A stretch of DNA of 52,767 bases from an uncultured Clostridia bacterium (GCA_947166135.1 CAMVDB010000006.1:1-52767), one strand, 5' to 3'. Counted from the first letter of the stretch, positions 7,493 through 15,955 are shown. The notes: a model not told the origin generated them from the letters alone. A program made the numbers and translations.

Positions 7493-8851
7493 TTACTTCT
7501 TTGACTTCTTCGCGTCCTTAGACTTCTTGCCCAGCATGACGTTGGTCAGGATGCCGAGGATCAGCGCGCAGGCGACCTCGGTGATGGTGACGTTGCCGAA
7601 ATTCAGCGCAAGACCGCCGACACCCGCGATCAGGATGACCGAAGCGGTGAACAGGTTGCGGTTATCGTCGAGATCGACCTTCTGCAGCATCTTCAGACCT
7701 GATACCGCGATGAAGCCGTACAGCGCGATGCACACGCCGCCCATGACACAGTGCGGGATCGTGGAGAGGAACGCGACAAAAGGTGTGATGAAGGCGATCA
7801 GCATCGCCTCAACAGCAGTGCAGATGATGGTGGTAACGGAAGCGTTCTTGGTGATCGCGACGCAGCCGACAGACTCGCCGTAGGTGGTGTTGGGGCAGCC
7901 GCCGAAGAAGGCGCCTACCATGGAGCCTACGCCGTCGCCCAGAAGGGTGCGGCTCAGACCCGGATCCTCTAAGAGATCGTGCTCGATGATGGAGCTGAGG
8001 TTCTTATGGTCGGCGATATGCTCGGCAAAGACTACGAACGCGACCGGGATATACGCGACAGCGATGGTGCCGATATAAGCGCCGCTGAGCGCCTTAAAGC
8101 TGCCGAACGCAGTCAGGAAGGTGAAGTCGGGAACAGAGATAAAGCTCGAGAAGCTGATCTCTTTGAAGTTGTTGACCAAAGCGGAGTAGTCGATGACCAT
8201 CAGCGCGGTATTGCCGGTCGCCTTGCCGATGAAATAGAAGCAGGTCGCGACGGCATAGCCCGCGAGGATACCGATGATGAACGGGATCAGGCGCGCCATC
8301 TTCTTGCCGTAAACGGAGCAGAGCATGACGACCGCAAGGGTCACGATACCGCAGATGATCGCGACATAGTTGGAGCCGCCCTCGATGTTGGACGCCTGGA
8401 GATCGCCGACAGCATTGCCGGCAAGCGACAGTCCGATGATCGCGACGGTAGGACCGATGACGACGGCGGGCATGAGCTTGTTGATCCACTTGACGCCTGC
8501 GCCCTTAACGACAGCCGCAAGGACAACGTACACCAGACCTGCCAGCACAGCGCCGATGATCAGTCCGAGGTAGCCCAGAGCCGCAGTGGCAGCTCCCGCA
8601 AAGGCAGTCGCCATGGAGCCGAGGAAAGCAAAGGACGAGCCGAGGAATACAGGGCTCTTCGCCTTGGTGAACAGAACATAGACGAGCGTACCGACGCCCG
8701 CGCCGAACAGCGCCGCCGAGGTGCTCATGCCGTTGCCTACGATCATCGGGACAGCGATGGTCGCCGCCATGATCGCGAGCAGCTGCTGGAACGCAAATAC
8801 GATAAGCTGACCGAACTTGGGCTTATCCTTTACGTTGTAAATCATTTGCAT
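7493..8851 (-). CDS. uraA: Uracil permease (NCS2 family)
   Basis: 452 residues. It imports uracil by proton symport across the cytoplasmic membrane. About 12-14 hydrophobic segments are visible. The NCS2 signature region reads VVFAEHIADHKNLSSI, then FFGGCPNTTYGESVGCVAITK, matching the uracil branch (EH and NTTYGE). The C-terminus is lysine-rich. The ATG at 8851 has AAGGGGGA 8 nt upstream; the longer frame back to 9073 runs through pyrR sequence. pyrR is immediately upstream on the same strand, and the attenuator before pyrR should control both. This agrees with the pyrR-permease pairing known in Firmicutes. Confidence 0.9.
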   Translation of the reverse strand: MQMIYNVKDKPKFGQLIVFAFQQLLAIMAATIAVPMIVGNGMSTSAALFGAGVGTLVYVLFTKAKSPVFLGSSFAFLGSMATAFAGAATAALGYLGLIIGAVLAGLVYVVLAAVVKGAGVKWINKLMPAVVIGPTVAIIGLSLAGNAVGDLQASNIEGGSNYVAIICGIVTLAVVMLCSVYGKKMARLIPFIIGILAGYAVATCFYFIGKATGNTALMVIDYSALVNNFKEISFSSFISVPDFTFLTAFGSFKALSGAYIGTIAVAYIPVAFVVFAEHIADHKNLSSIIEHDLLEDPGLSRTLLGDGVGSMVGAFFGGCPNTTYGESVGCVAITKNASVTTIICTAVEAMLIAFITPFVAFLSTIPHCVMGGVCIALYGFIAVSGLKMLQKVDLDDNRNLFTASVILIAGVGGLALNFGNVTITEVACALILGILTNVMLGKKSKDAKKSKK

Positions 8852-8925
8852 TTTAGATTTCCCCCTTGAGTTTTGGTTTATTCTAATGAAGACCGGATTC
8901 GCTAAGAAAAACCGTTCTCCACTGT

Positions 8926-9462
8926 TTAATGAGAATAGAGCTTGACCGCCGTTTCGTCGTCGATCTCCTCCAGCCTGACGGCTACCACCTCGTCGACCGA
9001 GGTCGGGATGTTTTTTCCGACGTAGTTCGGACGGATCGGCAGTTCGGTATGACCGCGGTCGATCAGCACACAAAGCTGGATCTTGGCAGGTCTGCCGAGC
9101 TTCATCACCGCTTCTAGCGCCGCGCGGGCGGTACGGGCGGTGTAGATCACGTCATCGACCAGCACAACGGTCATATCCTCGATCGGGAAATCGATCTTAC
9201 TCCCCTTTACGGTCGGCGTATCGCCGATACGGGAGAGATCGTCGCGATAGAGAGTGATATCCAGCTCACCGACGGGCGGAGCGGTACCCTCTATCGCACA
9301 AATATGTGCCGAGAGGCGCTGTGCCAGCGGCACGCCGCGGGTATGAATACCGATCAGGCAGACGTTCTGCAGTCCGCGGTTCTTCTCAATGATCTGGTGC
9401 GCAATACGCTTGAGCGCTCTGTCGATATCCTCAGCGGACATCAGCGCAGCCTTATACTTCAT
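8926..9462 (-). CDS. pyrR: PyrR, pyrimidine operon attenuation protein / uracil phosphoribosyltransferase
   Basis: 178 residues, the family length. PyrR binds UMP or UTP and then a hairpin in pyr leaders, favouring termination; many members also make UMP from uracil and PRPP. The PRPP loop is [18 protein letters not shown] at about residues 99-116, with Ala where YTGRT is usual. RDD and [11 protein letters not shown] are also present. The start at 9462 has GAGGG 5 nt upstream; the longer reading would translate the attenuator. Its own leader carries a PyrR site and terminator, so it should be autoregulated. Confidence 0.92.
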   Translation of the reverse strand: MKYKAALMSAEDIDRALKRIAHQIIEKNRGLQNVCLIGIHTRGVPLAQRLSAHICAIEGTAPPVGELDITLYRDDLSRIGDTPTVKGSKIDFPIEDMTVVLVDDVIYTARTARAALEAVMKLGRPAKIQLCVLIDRGHTELPIRPNYVGKNIPTSVDEVVAVRLEEIDDETAVKLYSH

Positions 9463-9513
9463 AGCTACCCTCAAAACAGTCGGCGGCATCCGTTCCGAAA
9501 TATAATCATCCAT

Positions 9514-9600
9514 AAAAAATGCCCTGTCCGATGCGGACAAGGCATACTACACGCATAACAATACTGCGCCGAAACCTTGTCGGCATCTCTGTACCGACTT
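9514..9600 (-). promoter_or_regulatory. PyrR-responsive transcription attenuator in the pyrR leader
   Basis: All three parts are visible on the minus strand. The PyrR hairpin spans 9599-9578 (stem GTCGG/CCGAC, apical CAGAGA), matching 8 of 10 positions of the Bacillus binding core UCCNGNGAGG. The intrinsic terminator has an 11-bp stem (9544-9534 and 9530-9520) and six T residues at 9519-9514. GACAAGG (9581-9575), the 3' arm of the PyrR hairpin, is exactly complementary to CCTTGTC at the start of the terminator, giving a mutually exclusive antiterminator. With PyrR-UMP bound, the terminator forms and pyrR-uraA is off. A weak TATGAT -10 lies at 9623-9618. Confidence 0.88.
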
Positions 9601-9713
9601 AAAAGTTTACTTTTGGTATCATACACCTTTTACACAGCAGTTTGTTGCTCCATTAGAATTAAAGAGAATTTTCATACAATTTCACGAATCGGCTCAAAGC
9701 GCTCGACCGTTTC

Positions 9714-9742
9714 TTGACATATTTTTGCAATTCCTGTATGAT
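9714..9742 (+). promoter_or_regulatory. Strong plus-strand promoter aimed antisense into the ACT-domain gene
   Basis: TTGACA (9714-9719), a 17-bp spacer and TATGAT (9737-9742). The next plus-strand gene (EamA) begins 470 nt downstream. The intervening DNA is the ACT-domain gene on the other strand, so a transcript would be antisense to it or form a long EamA leader. Confidence 0.65.
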
Positions 9743-9758
9743 AATCAGGTGATTTCGG

Positions 9759-10127
9759 TCAGCCGACGACGGTATAACCGGCGTTCCCGAGCGCCTCCAG
9801 CGCCTCGGTGAAGCGTTCCCCCTTGACTAAGATATAATCCGTATTATAGGTGGAAACGGCAAAAACGCCGATCCCCTTCTCCGCCAGAACGGCGGTCAGC
9901 TTGGACAGTATCCCGATCAAAGAGAAGTCGAGCACGCCCTCGATCCGAAAGCCGCGCCAGCCGTCCTCGCGCTCCGCGGTATGCTGCGGCGCATGCTCCG
10001 TACGGCAGACGAGTGAGAGTTCCTCGTCCGTTTTACCGATAAAGAAGAAGTCGTCGTCGAGTGAGATATCCCGTAACGAATCGACCTTGCAGACTGTCAG
10101 CTGATAGCTGAGCGGTTTGAGCTCCAT
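9759..10127 (-). CDS. ACT-domain protein, probable amino-acid sensor
   Basis: 122 residues; GGAGGT lies 7 nt before the ATG. The N-terminal half (LKPLSYQLTVCKVDSL, DDFFFIGKTDEELSLVCRT) and the C-terminal ACT fold (DFSLIGILSKLTAVLAEKGIGVFAVSTYNTDYILV) match small stand-alone double-ACT proteins of the CASTOR/ACT_7 type. These bind small ligands, usually amino acids. The ligand and partner are unknown. It has its own strong divergent promoter (10174-10202) and faces the EamA exporter across 93 bp, so it could modulate metabolite export. That is inference. Confidence 0.8.
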   Translation of the reverse strand: MELKPLSYQLTVCKVDSLRDISLDDDFFFIGKTDEELSLVCRTEHAPQHTAEREDGWRGFRIEGVLDFSLIGILSKLTAVLAEKGIGVFAVSTYNTDYILVKGERFTEALEALGNAGYTVVG

Positions 10128-10173
10128 AACTGTACCTCCGAGATCCGATTACTATATTTGTATGATTTGTATG

Positions 10174-10202
10174 ATTATACCACATTTTTCCCGATATGTC
10201 TA
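10174..10202 (-). promoter_or_regulatory. Promoter of the ACT-domain gene
   Basis: On the minus strand TAGACA (10202-10197), a 17-bp spacer, and TATAAT (10179-10174) with an extended TG. Only 41 bp of leader precede the ribosome site. Confidence 0.8.
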
Positions 10203-10220
10203 ACGGAAGGATATGATTGG

Positions 10221-11147
10221 ATGAAAAGTAAAAACCTGCTGTCGTCGGTGCTGCTGCTGACGGCGGCGATTATATGGGGCTTTGCCTTCGTCGCGCAGGA
10301 GAAGCTCGCCGACACAATCCCGCCCTTCACGGTCAATATGATCCGCTCGCTGATCGCCTCGATCGCGCTGATCCCCGTCGCGGCGATCACCCGACGTATG
10401 CAGGGAAAGCGGCTCAGAGAAGAGAATCCCGCCGACCGCAGAACGCTGATCAAGGCGGGCGTGATCTGCGGCGTGATGCTGTGTATCTCCGTCAACCTCC
10501 AGCAGTTCGGCATCGCGCTCTATCCCGAGGGCGCTCCCGCCTCGGCACACAGCGGCTTTCTGACCGCGCTGTACATCGTTTTTGTCCCGATCTTCGGGCT
10601 GTTCCTCAAGAAGAAGCCCGGATTATCCATCATCATTGCCGTCGTGCTGGCGACGGTCGGACTGTACTTTCTCTGTCTGTACGAGGGCTTCGGCACGCTG
10701 TACCTCGGCGACGTGGTCGTACTGATCTGCGGCGCTTCGTTCGCGGTACAGATCCTCTGCGTCGACCGCTACATCGATAAGGTTGACGGCGTGAAGCTCA
10801 GCTCCATCCAGTTCCTCGTGACCGGCGTGCTGTCGCGGATCCTCATGCTGATCTTCGAGAAGCCCGATCTCTCGGCTATCCTCGCGGGATGGCAGCCGCT
10901 GCTGTACCTCGCGCTGTTGTCAAGCTGCGTAGGCTATACCCTGCAGATCATCGGACAGAAATACGCCTCCTCCCCTGCTCTGGCGTCCATCCTCATGAGC
11001 ATGGAGAGCGTGTTCGCCGTAATTGGCGGCATGATCTTCCTACACGCGATTCCGAAGGTGAATGAATGGATCGGCTGCGCGCTGATGTTCGCGGCGATCA
11101 TCATCGCCCAGCTGCCGAAGGATATATTCAAGAAGAAAGCCGCCTGA
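10221..11147 (+). CDS. EamA/DMT-family transporter
   Basis: 308 residues from ATG 10221, chosen because GGAAGGA lies about 10 nt upstream. Two EamA repeats are visible, about ten membrane helices in all: LLTAAIIWGFAFVAQEKL at the start of the first and GDVVVLICGASFAVQILCVD at the start of the second. The family comprises drug/metabolite exporters, often for amino acids, nucleosides or other small metabolites. The substrate is not readable here. It is divergent from the ACT-domain gene and convergent with the L,D-transpeptidase-like gene. No strong promoter is seen directly upstream; the plus-strand promoter at 9714-9742 may contribute. Confidence 0.85.
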   Translation: MKSKNLLSSVLLLTAAIIWGFAFVAQEKLADTIPPFTVNMIRSLIASIALIPVAAITRRMQGKRLREENPADRRTLIKAGVICGVMLCISVNLQQFGIALYPEGAPASAHSGFLTALYIVFVPIFGLFLKKKPGLSIIIAVVLATVGLYFLCLYEGFGTLYLGDVVVLICGASFAVQILCVDRYIDKVDGVKLSSIQFLVTGVLSRILMLIFEKPDLSAILAGWQPLLYLALLSSCVGYTLQIIGQKYASSPALASILMSMESVFAVIGGMIFLHAIPKVNEWIGCALMFAAIIIAQLPKDIFKKKAA

Positions 11148-11188
11148 AATAAACGGTATCCTAGCCTGACACCGTATACAATCGACCG

Positions 11189-11219
11189 AAAAAAGAGCCC
11201 TGCCGATCGGCAGGGCTTT
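11189..11219 (-). terminator. Terminator of the PP2C/L,D-transpeptidase-like operon
   Basis: A perfect 9-bp stem (11196-11204 and 11209-11217, GATC loop) is followed on the minus strand by TCTTTTTT. On the plus strand it is followed by TTT, so it may also end the EamA transcript. Confidence 0.85.
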
Positions 11220-11226
11220 GCTGTAC

Positions 11227-12174
11227 TCAGAATATCGAGATCGTGGGATTCGCTTCGGGTGTCAGCCAGAGAAGGATCTCCCGCAGGCTGTTCTCGGCGA
11301 TACCGACGCCGCCGTAGGTGGGGCCTTCCGCTACATGCAGGAAGCGGGCACAGCCCAGAGCGGGATTTACGGGATCGCGGTTATAGTTGAACACCACCGC
11401 ATAAGGATAGGAGCGGGTATAGATCGACAGATCCTGGCTGGTGGAATAATCGACCGGGGTATCGAGGTCGACCAGACGGTTATAGTTCTGTGAAGCGGGA
11501 TCGGTCACCCACTGCAGACCGTCGTAGATCGCCGTGTAGTTCAGCGCGGTACCGGGGTCCATGTTGGTACCCATCGCGTACTCGATCGCATAAGTGCCGA
11601 TCGGGGTCGTATCGTCCTCGGGACCGACAGTCGCCGCCTTGCCTCCCGTGCCGATAAAGCCCGCGATGGTATCGAACTTCGGCTTCCAGATACCGTCGGT
11701 ACCCTTCTCGTAGGTATAGACCTTAGCGGAGGTACCGGCGCTCTCGACAAAGATCATCTGGGAGTTCGTGAGACTCTCCGCCTTCAGACTCGCCGCCGCG
11801 AGCAGACGGTTGAACTCGTTGCTCTGTACCGCGGGAGCCTCGGAAGCGCCCTCGCTCGGCGTAACGCTCGGCGCCTCGGACATCGGCATCGGCTCCGCCT
11901 CGGAGGGAAGCTCCGGCTCGGTCGCGATCACAACGCCGAGGGTCGCCTCCTCGGGCTTGAGGGTCGGATGGAGCACATTATCGAGGAAGGTATAGATGCT
12001 GTCGCCGAAGGTGAAGATCAACACCAGCGACGCGAGCACCAGAAAGGTCGCTACACCGATCAGGATCGGCGCGCGGGTACCGTTACCGGGCGTTTTCGCC
12101 TTATAATTATGGGGGCTGTGGTAGCGGGATTTATATCTCCTGCGGTTAGCCGTTTTGTCGTTTTTATAATCCAT
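11227..12174 (-). CDS. L,D-transpeptidase-like (YkuD) membrane protein lacking the catalytic Cys
   Basis: 315 residues. A basic cytoplasmic N-terminus is followed by one membrane helix (PILIGVATFLVLASLVLIF), then an acidic Pro/Ser/Glu linker (about 75-115), then a YkuD-like domain to the C-terminus. The active-site region reads ALGCARFLHVAEG then PTYGGVGIAENS. Relatives have FLHV...GPTAGCVAL, where Cys is the nucleophile; here it is Gly (codon GGC, about residue 289), while the His (about 280) remains. The protein is thus probably inactive as a cross-linking enzyme or acts as a binding module. The second Met (12174) is preferred because AAGGG lies 6 nt before it. It is last in an operon with PP2C. 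Confidence 0.78.
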   Translation of the reverse strand: MDYKNDKTANRRRYKSRYHSPHNYKAKTPGNGTRAPILIGVATFLVLASLVLIFTFGDSIYTFLDNVLHPTLKPEEATLGVVIATEPELPSEAEPMPMSEAPSVTPSEGASEAPAVQSNEFNRLLAAASLKAESLTNSQMIFVESAGTSAKVYTYEKGTDGIWKPKFDTIAGFIGTGGKAATVGPEDDTTPIGTYAIEYAMGTNMDPGTALNYTAIYDGLQWVTDPASQNYNRLVDLDTPVDYSTSQDLSIYTRSYPYAVVFNYNRDPVNPALGCARFLHVAEGPTYGGVGIAENSLREILLWLTPEANPTISIF

Positions 12175-12227
12175 AGACATCCCTTATTTTGGTTTCTGTT
12201 ATATCATATGTCGTTTGACAGGATAGT

Positions 12228-12968
12228 TTACTTGGTAAATCTGAGCAGGATCGCGGTAGTATTATCGACGCCGCCGCGCTCGAGCGCCGCGTCGACCAGC
12301 TCGCGCACCGATACGCTCAGCTCGCGCTTATCGTCGATGATATCGGCGATCTCCTGATCGGTGAGCATATCGGTCACACCGTCGGAGCACAATAGGAACA
12401 TATCCCCCGCCTTAAAGTTGCCCATAGCGATGTACGGACGCAGGGAATAGCCCTCGGGCATACCGAGAAACTTGGTGATCGCCTTGCCGCCCGAAACAGG
12501 CGTGATATGCTCCTCGGAGATTTGGCGCATCTCATGGCGGCTGAGCTTATAGATCCGGCTGTCGCCGGCGTTGAGTATGTAGATATCGTCGCCCGACACC
12601 TGCAGCATCGCGGCCGTGGTGCCCATGATGACCAGCGAGTGCGCCTCGGTCTCCTCGCGCACACGCGTGTTGAGAAGTTCGGCAAGCTCGTAGAGGTATT
12701 CCTCATACCGGTCACGGTCACGCGTGAAGCGCTCGCTCTCCTGCGCCGCGATCAGGGACGCGACCTCGCCGCATGGCTCGCCGCCCATACCGTCAAAAAC
12801 AGCGAACAGCGCGTTATCGTCACAGCTGACCGCACCGCTGACAGCGACGTCCTCGGTACCGTTCACATCCGCGCGGATATGTCCGGCACAGCAGAAATTA
12901 TCCTCGTTATTACGGCGCAGTCTGCCGACGCTGCTCAGGCAGGCGTATTCGACCTTTCTGTTACGCAT
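12228..12968 (-). CDS. PP2C-family serine/threonine protein phosphatase
   Basis: 246 residues, the size of Stp/PrpC. It removes phosphate from Ser/Thr using two metal ions. Motifs in order: VGRLRRNNEDNF, FAVFDGMGG (metal-binding Asp), GTTAAML, LNAGDSRIYKL, FLLCSDGVTDML and GGVDNTTAILL. The ATG is preceded by AGAGGTGA. It lies 27 nt after the upstream membrane protein gene and 53 nt before the L,D-transpeptidase-like gene. In Firmicutes such phosphatases usually partner a PASTA-type Ser/Thr kinase. No kinase lies in this window, so the partner must be elsewhere. Its neighbours suggest a wall-related signalling unit, which is inference. Confidence 0.92.
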   Translation of the reverse strand: MRNRKVEYACLSSVGRLRRNNEDNFCCAGHIRADVNGTEDVAVSGAVSCDDNALFAVFDGMGGEPCGEVASLIAAQESERFTRDRDRYEEYLYELAELLNTRVREETEAHSLVIMGTTAAMLQVSGDDIYILNAGDSRIYKLSRHEMRQISEEHITPVSGGKAITKFLGMPEGYSLRPYIAMGNFKAGDMFLLCSDGVTDMLTDQEIADIIDDKRELSVSVRELVDAALERGGVDNTTAILLRFTK

Positions 12969-12995
12969 GCGGTCACCTCTTTTCTTTCAACAGGA

Positions 12996-13988
12996 TCAAT
13001 CGGTCTCCAGCGCGGAGACCGCGTCGGTAAAGGCTTCGGGAAGCTCTACCTTCGCCTTACCGAAGTCGCTCATCACACAGTCGAGCGTGTAGCTCTCCTT
13101 AACCGTTTTAACATTCAGCGAGAACTCGGACAGATAGCCGCTCGCATTGACGACGCCGCGCATCGTACACTTCGACCGCTCCAGCTCGGGCTTATTCGCC
13201 TCATAGCGCAGCTTAAAGGAATCGTAGTCGGTTGAATGGTAGAACAGCGGAGCGCCTTCCTCGGCGATCTCTCTGAACAGCTCCGAGAGCTGCAGCTCAA
13301 AGGTCGTCTCGGTACCGCCCTCAACCGCGGAGGAGGTGATCGTCGCGATATCGCTTTCGGTCGAGAGCCGCTGGCGGAACCATGACTCGAAACGGTTGAG
13401 TTCATCGGCAGAGAACTCGGATGTCAGTCCGAGAAAACGCAGTAAGGCGCCGCCGTCGAACTCGCCGCGGGCGAAATCGGCTTCAAAATCGAAGAAGTCG
13501 TGCATCTGAGCCGTACATTCCTCAATCGTCCACTTCTCTTTATATAAGCTGCCCTTATACGCCTTGTTCTTGACGGAGGTCACCGCTCCGGTATAGGTAT
13601 ACGTTCCGTAATCCGCCTGATAAACGGCGCTGAGCTGATGTGAGCCTCGGTCGGAATCGATACTGCCCTCATAACGCATCGCGGGAGCATCATCGGCGGA
13701 AAGCGTGATCGTGTAATTGAATTTAGTACCGAAATCCTTAGAGGCTGCCTGCAGCACGCGGCTCAGCGGATTTGTCTTCTGCGAATAAAACAGGATACCG
13801 ACCACGATAAGCGCTACCAGCACTACGCCGACGACCGCGAAGATCACCGTCATATGCGATCTGAACCATTCGCTCCGTCTGAAAGCCGCCTGTTCCTCGA
13901 GGATCTCCGACTCGCGGCGTATCTCTCTCGGTTCGCTGACGTCGACAGGCTGAAAATCAGGCTGATTGCCGTTGGAAAACTCAGCCAT
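12996..13988 (-). CDS. Single-pass membrane protein of unknown function
   Basis: 330 residues from ATG 13988, which follows AGGAGGAAGAGGA. A charged cytoplasmic segment (1-45) is followed by one membrane helix (46-68) and a large extracytoplasmic domain with alternating strands (FNYTITLSADD, YEGSIDSDRGSHQLSAVY, GTYTYTGAVTSV, TTFELQLSELF). I do not recognise the family. The fold pattern resembles lipoprotein-like beta domains found next to sensors. It is first in a three-gene operon with PP2C and a YkuD-like protein, behind a good promoter and a palindrome. A role as the membrane sensor or substrate of that unit is possible, without direct support. Confidence 0.7.
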   Translation of the reverse strand: MAEFSNGNQPDFQPVDVSEPREIRRESEILEEQAAFRRSEWFRSHMTVIFAVVGVVLVALIVVGILFYSQKTNPLSRVLQAASKDFGTKFNYTITLSADDAPAMRYEGSIDSDRGSHQLSAVYQADYGTYTYTGAVTSVKNKAYKGSLYKEKWTIEECTAQMHDFFDFEADFARGEFDGGALLRFLGLTSEFSADELNRFESWFRQRLSTESDIATITSSAVEGGTETTFELQLSELFREIAEEGAPLFYHSTDYDSFKLRYEANKPELERSKCTMRGVVNASGYLSEFSLNVKTVKESYTLDCVMSDFGKAKVELPEAFTDAVSALETD

Positions 13989-14000
13989 TCCTCTTCCTCC

Positions 14001-14027
14001 TAACATCATGATTCTTAATCATAGTTA
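14001..14027. promoter_or_regulatory. Dyad in the 5' UTR of the PP2C operon
   Basis: A nested inverted repeat (TAAC, ATGATT, CTT, AATCAT, GTTA) lies between the promoter and the ribosome site. The 6-bp inner arms are perfect (14008-14013 and 14017-14022). It could be an operator. The binding protein is unknown. Confidence 0.4.
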
Positions 14028-14050
14028 CCCATTATAGATATTTATAGTTT

Positions 14051-14080
14051 ATTATATCAAAATCAGCCTTTCTTTGTCAA
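14051..14080 (-). promoter_or_regulatory. Promoter of the membrane protein-PP2C-YkuD operon
   Basis: The minus strand has TTGACA (14080-14075), an 18-bp spacer and TATAAT (14056-14051), both hexamers consensus. The 13989-14296 gap also holds the dyad at 14001 and two terminators of pckA. Confidence 0.85.
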
Positions 14081-14143
14081 TACAGATACCGCACGGCAAC
14101 AAATAATTTACAAATAGCCTGTGCAAATCGTATGCGATCATGC

Positions 14144-14175
14144 AAAAACCGCCCGCGGATCACTCCGCAGGCGGT
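14144..14175 (-). terminator. Second (distal) terminator after pckA
   Basis: A 12-bp stem with one mismatch (arms 14148-14159 and 14164-14175) is followed on the minus strand by TTTTT. Together with the hairpin at 14244 it forms a tandem terminator. Confidence 0.8.
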
Positions 14176-14243
14176 CAGTCTGCATCTTCTATTTCTTTCT
14201 GAAAAAACGGAACTCTGCGGACAGAAGAAAACGCTGAACGTCA

Positions 14244-14273
14244 AACACCCCTGAGCTGAGGCTCAGGGGTGTT
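14244..14273 (-). terminator. First terminator after pckA
   Basis: A perfect 13-bp stem (14244-14256 and 14261-14273, 4-nt loop) starts 23 nt after the pckA stop codon. Only a short T-run follows, which may explain the second hairpin downstream. Confidence 0.8.
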
Positions 14274-14296
14274 GTCATTAGGATCAAATTGCTTAA

Positions 14297-15907
14297 TCAG
14301 AGCTTGGGACCTGCCTCGACCAGCGCCTTGCCGGCCTCGTTGGTCTCATACTTCTTGAAGTTCTTGATGAATCTCTCGGCGAGATCCTTCGCCTTGGCAT
14401 CCCACTCAGCGGGATCGGTGTAGGTATCTCTGGGATCGAGGATGGCGGGATCAACGCCCGGCAGCTCGGTGGGTACCTCAAAGTTGAAGTACGGGATCAT
14501 CTTGGTGGGAGCGGACTTGATATCGCCGCCGAGGATCGCGTCGATAATGCCGCGGGTATCCTTGATGGTGATACGCTTGCCGGTGCCGTTCCAGCCGGTA
14601 TTGACCAGATACGCCTTCGCGCCGCTCTTGTTCATCTTCTTGACGAGCTCCTCGGCATACTTGGTGGGATGCAGCTCGAGGAACGCCTGACCGAAGCAGG
14701 CGGAGAAGGTGGGAGTCGGCTCGGTGATGCCGCGCTCGGTACCCGCGAGCTTCGCGGTGAAGCCGGAGAGGAAGTAGTACTGGGTCTGCTCGGGAGTCAG
14801 GATGGAAACGGGAGGCAGTACGCCGAACGCGTCCGCGGACAGGAAGATGACGTTCTCAGCGGCAGGGCCGGAGGAGATTCCGTTGACCTTCTTCGCGATC
14901 TTCTCGATATGCTCGATCGGATAGCTGACGCGGGTGTTCTCGGTGACGCTCTTGTCGTCGAAGTCGATCTTGCCGTTCTCATCTACGGTAACGTTCTCGA
15001 GGAGCGCGTTGCGACGGATGGCGTTGTAGATATCGGGCTCGGATTCCTTATCCAGACCGATGACCTTCGCATAGCAGCCGCCCTCAAAGTTGAAGACGCC
15101 GTTATCGTCCCAGCCGTGCTCGTCGTCGCCGATCAAAAGGCGCTTGGGGTCGGTGGACAGAGTGGTCTTACCGGTACCGGACAGACCGAAGAAGATAGCG
15201 GTGTTCTTACCCTCCATATCGGTGTTAGCGGAGCAGTGCATGGAAGCGATGCCCTGCAGGGGCAGATAGTAGTTCATCATGGAGAACATGCCCTTCTTCA
15301 TCTCGCCGCCGTACCAGGTGTTCAGGATGACCTGCTCACGGGAGGTGACGTTGAAGATCGCGGCGGTCTCGGAGTTGAGACCCAGCTCCTTGTAGTTCTC
15401 GACCTTCGCCTTGGAAGCGTTGTAGCTGATGAAATCGGGCTCGAAGTTCTCGAGCTCCTCAGCGGTGGGCTGGATGAACATATTCTTGACGAAATGAGCC
15501 TGCCAAGCCACCTCCATGATAAAGCGGATCGCCATGCGGGTGTCCTTATTAGCGCCGCAGAAGCAGTCTACGACATAGAGCTTCTTGCCGGAGAGCTCAT
15601 CGAGAGCGAGCTTCTTGCACTCGTCCCACGCTTCCTTGGTAGCGGGGTGGTTATCGTTGGGATACTCGGGAGTGGTCCACCATACGGTGTCTCTGGAAGT
15701 ATCATCCATAACGATGAACTTATCCTTAGGCGAACGGCCGGTGTAGATACCGGTCATAACGTTGACGGTATCCAGCTCAGTCAGCTGACCCTTGTCAAAG
15801 CCCTCGAGCGCGGGATTCATCTCATCCTCGAACAGCTGCTCATAAGACGGGTTGTAGACGATCTCAGCGACGTCATGGATGCCGTACTTGGTTAAATCAA
15901 TAGACAT
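14297..15907 (-). CDS. pckA: Phosphoenolpyruvate carboxykinase (ATP-type)
   Basis: 536 residues. It interconverts oxaloacetate + ATP and phosphoenolpyruvate + CO2 + ADP. In rumen and gut anaerobes it often runs toward oxaloacetate for succinate formation. Motifs: [11 protein letters not shown] near the N-terminus, [14 protein letters not shown] (P-loop), [22 protein letters not shown], and [20 protein letters not shown] near the C-terminus. The ATG at 15907 has CAGGAGG 7 nt upstream; the longer frame back to 16024 crosses the promoter. It has its own promoter and a double terminator, so it is monocistronic. A hairpin (15923-15939) lies just before the ribosome site. Confidence 0.95.
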   Translation of the reverse strand: MSIDLTKYGIHDVAEIVYNPSYEQLFEDEMNPALEGFDKGQLTELDTVNVMTGIYTGRSPKDKFIVMDDTSRDTVWWTTPEYPNDNHPATKEAWDECKKLALDELSGKKLYVVDCFCGANKDTRMAIRFIMEVAWQAHFVKNMFIQPTAEELENFEPDFISYNASKAKVENYKELGLNSETAAIFNVTSREQVILNTWYGGEMKKGMFSMMNYYLPLQGIASMHCSANTDMEGKNTAIFFGLSGTGKTTLSTDPKRLLIGDDEHGWDDNGVFNFEGGCYAKVIGLDKESEPDIYNAIRRNALLENVTVDENGKIDFDDKSVTENTRVSYPIEHIEKIAKKVNGISSGPAAENVIFLSADAFGVLPPVSILTPEQTQYYFLSGFTAKLAGTERGITEPTPTFSACFGQAFLELHPTKYAEELVKKMNKSGAKAYLVNTGWNGTGKRITIKDTRGIIDAILGGDIKSAPTKMIPYFNFEVPTELPGVDPAILDPRDTYTDPAEWDAKAKDLAERFIKNFKKYETNEAGKALVEAGPKL

Positions 15908-15922
15908 AATATACCTCCTGTT

Positions 15923-15939
15923 GCGGGGATGTGCCCCGC
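15923..15939 (-). promoter_or_regulatory. Leader hairpin next to the pckA ribosome site
   Basis: A 6-bp GC stem (GCGGGG/CCCCGC) with a 5-nt loop ends a few nt upstream of AGGAGG. It may stabilise the mRNA 5' end. No terminator T-run follows. Confidence 0.5.
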
Positions 15940-15955
15940 GATAATATACATCGAT

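Noticed and set aside
12996-13988. Assignment of the unknown membrane protein as a Ser/Thr kinase partner of PP2C
   Set aside because: No kinase motifs (GxGxxG, HRD, DFG) are present.
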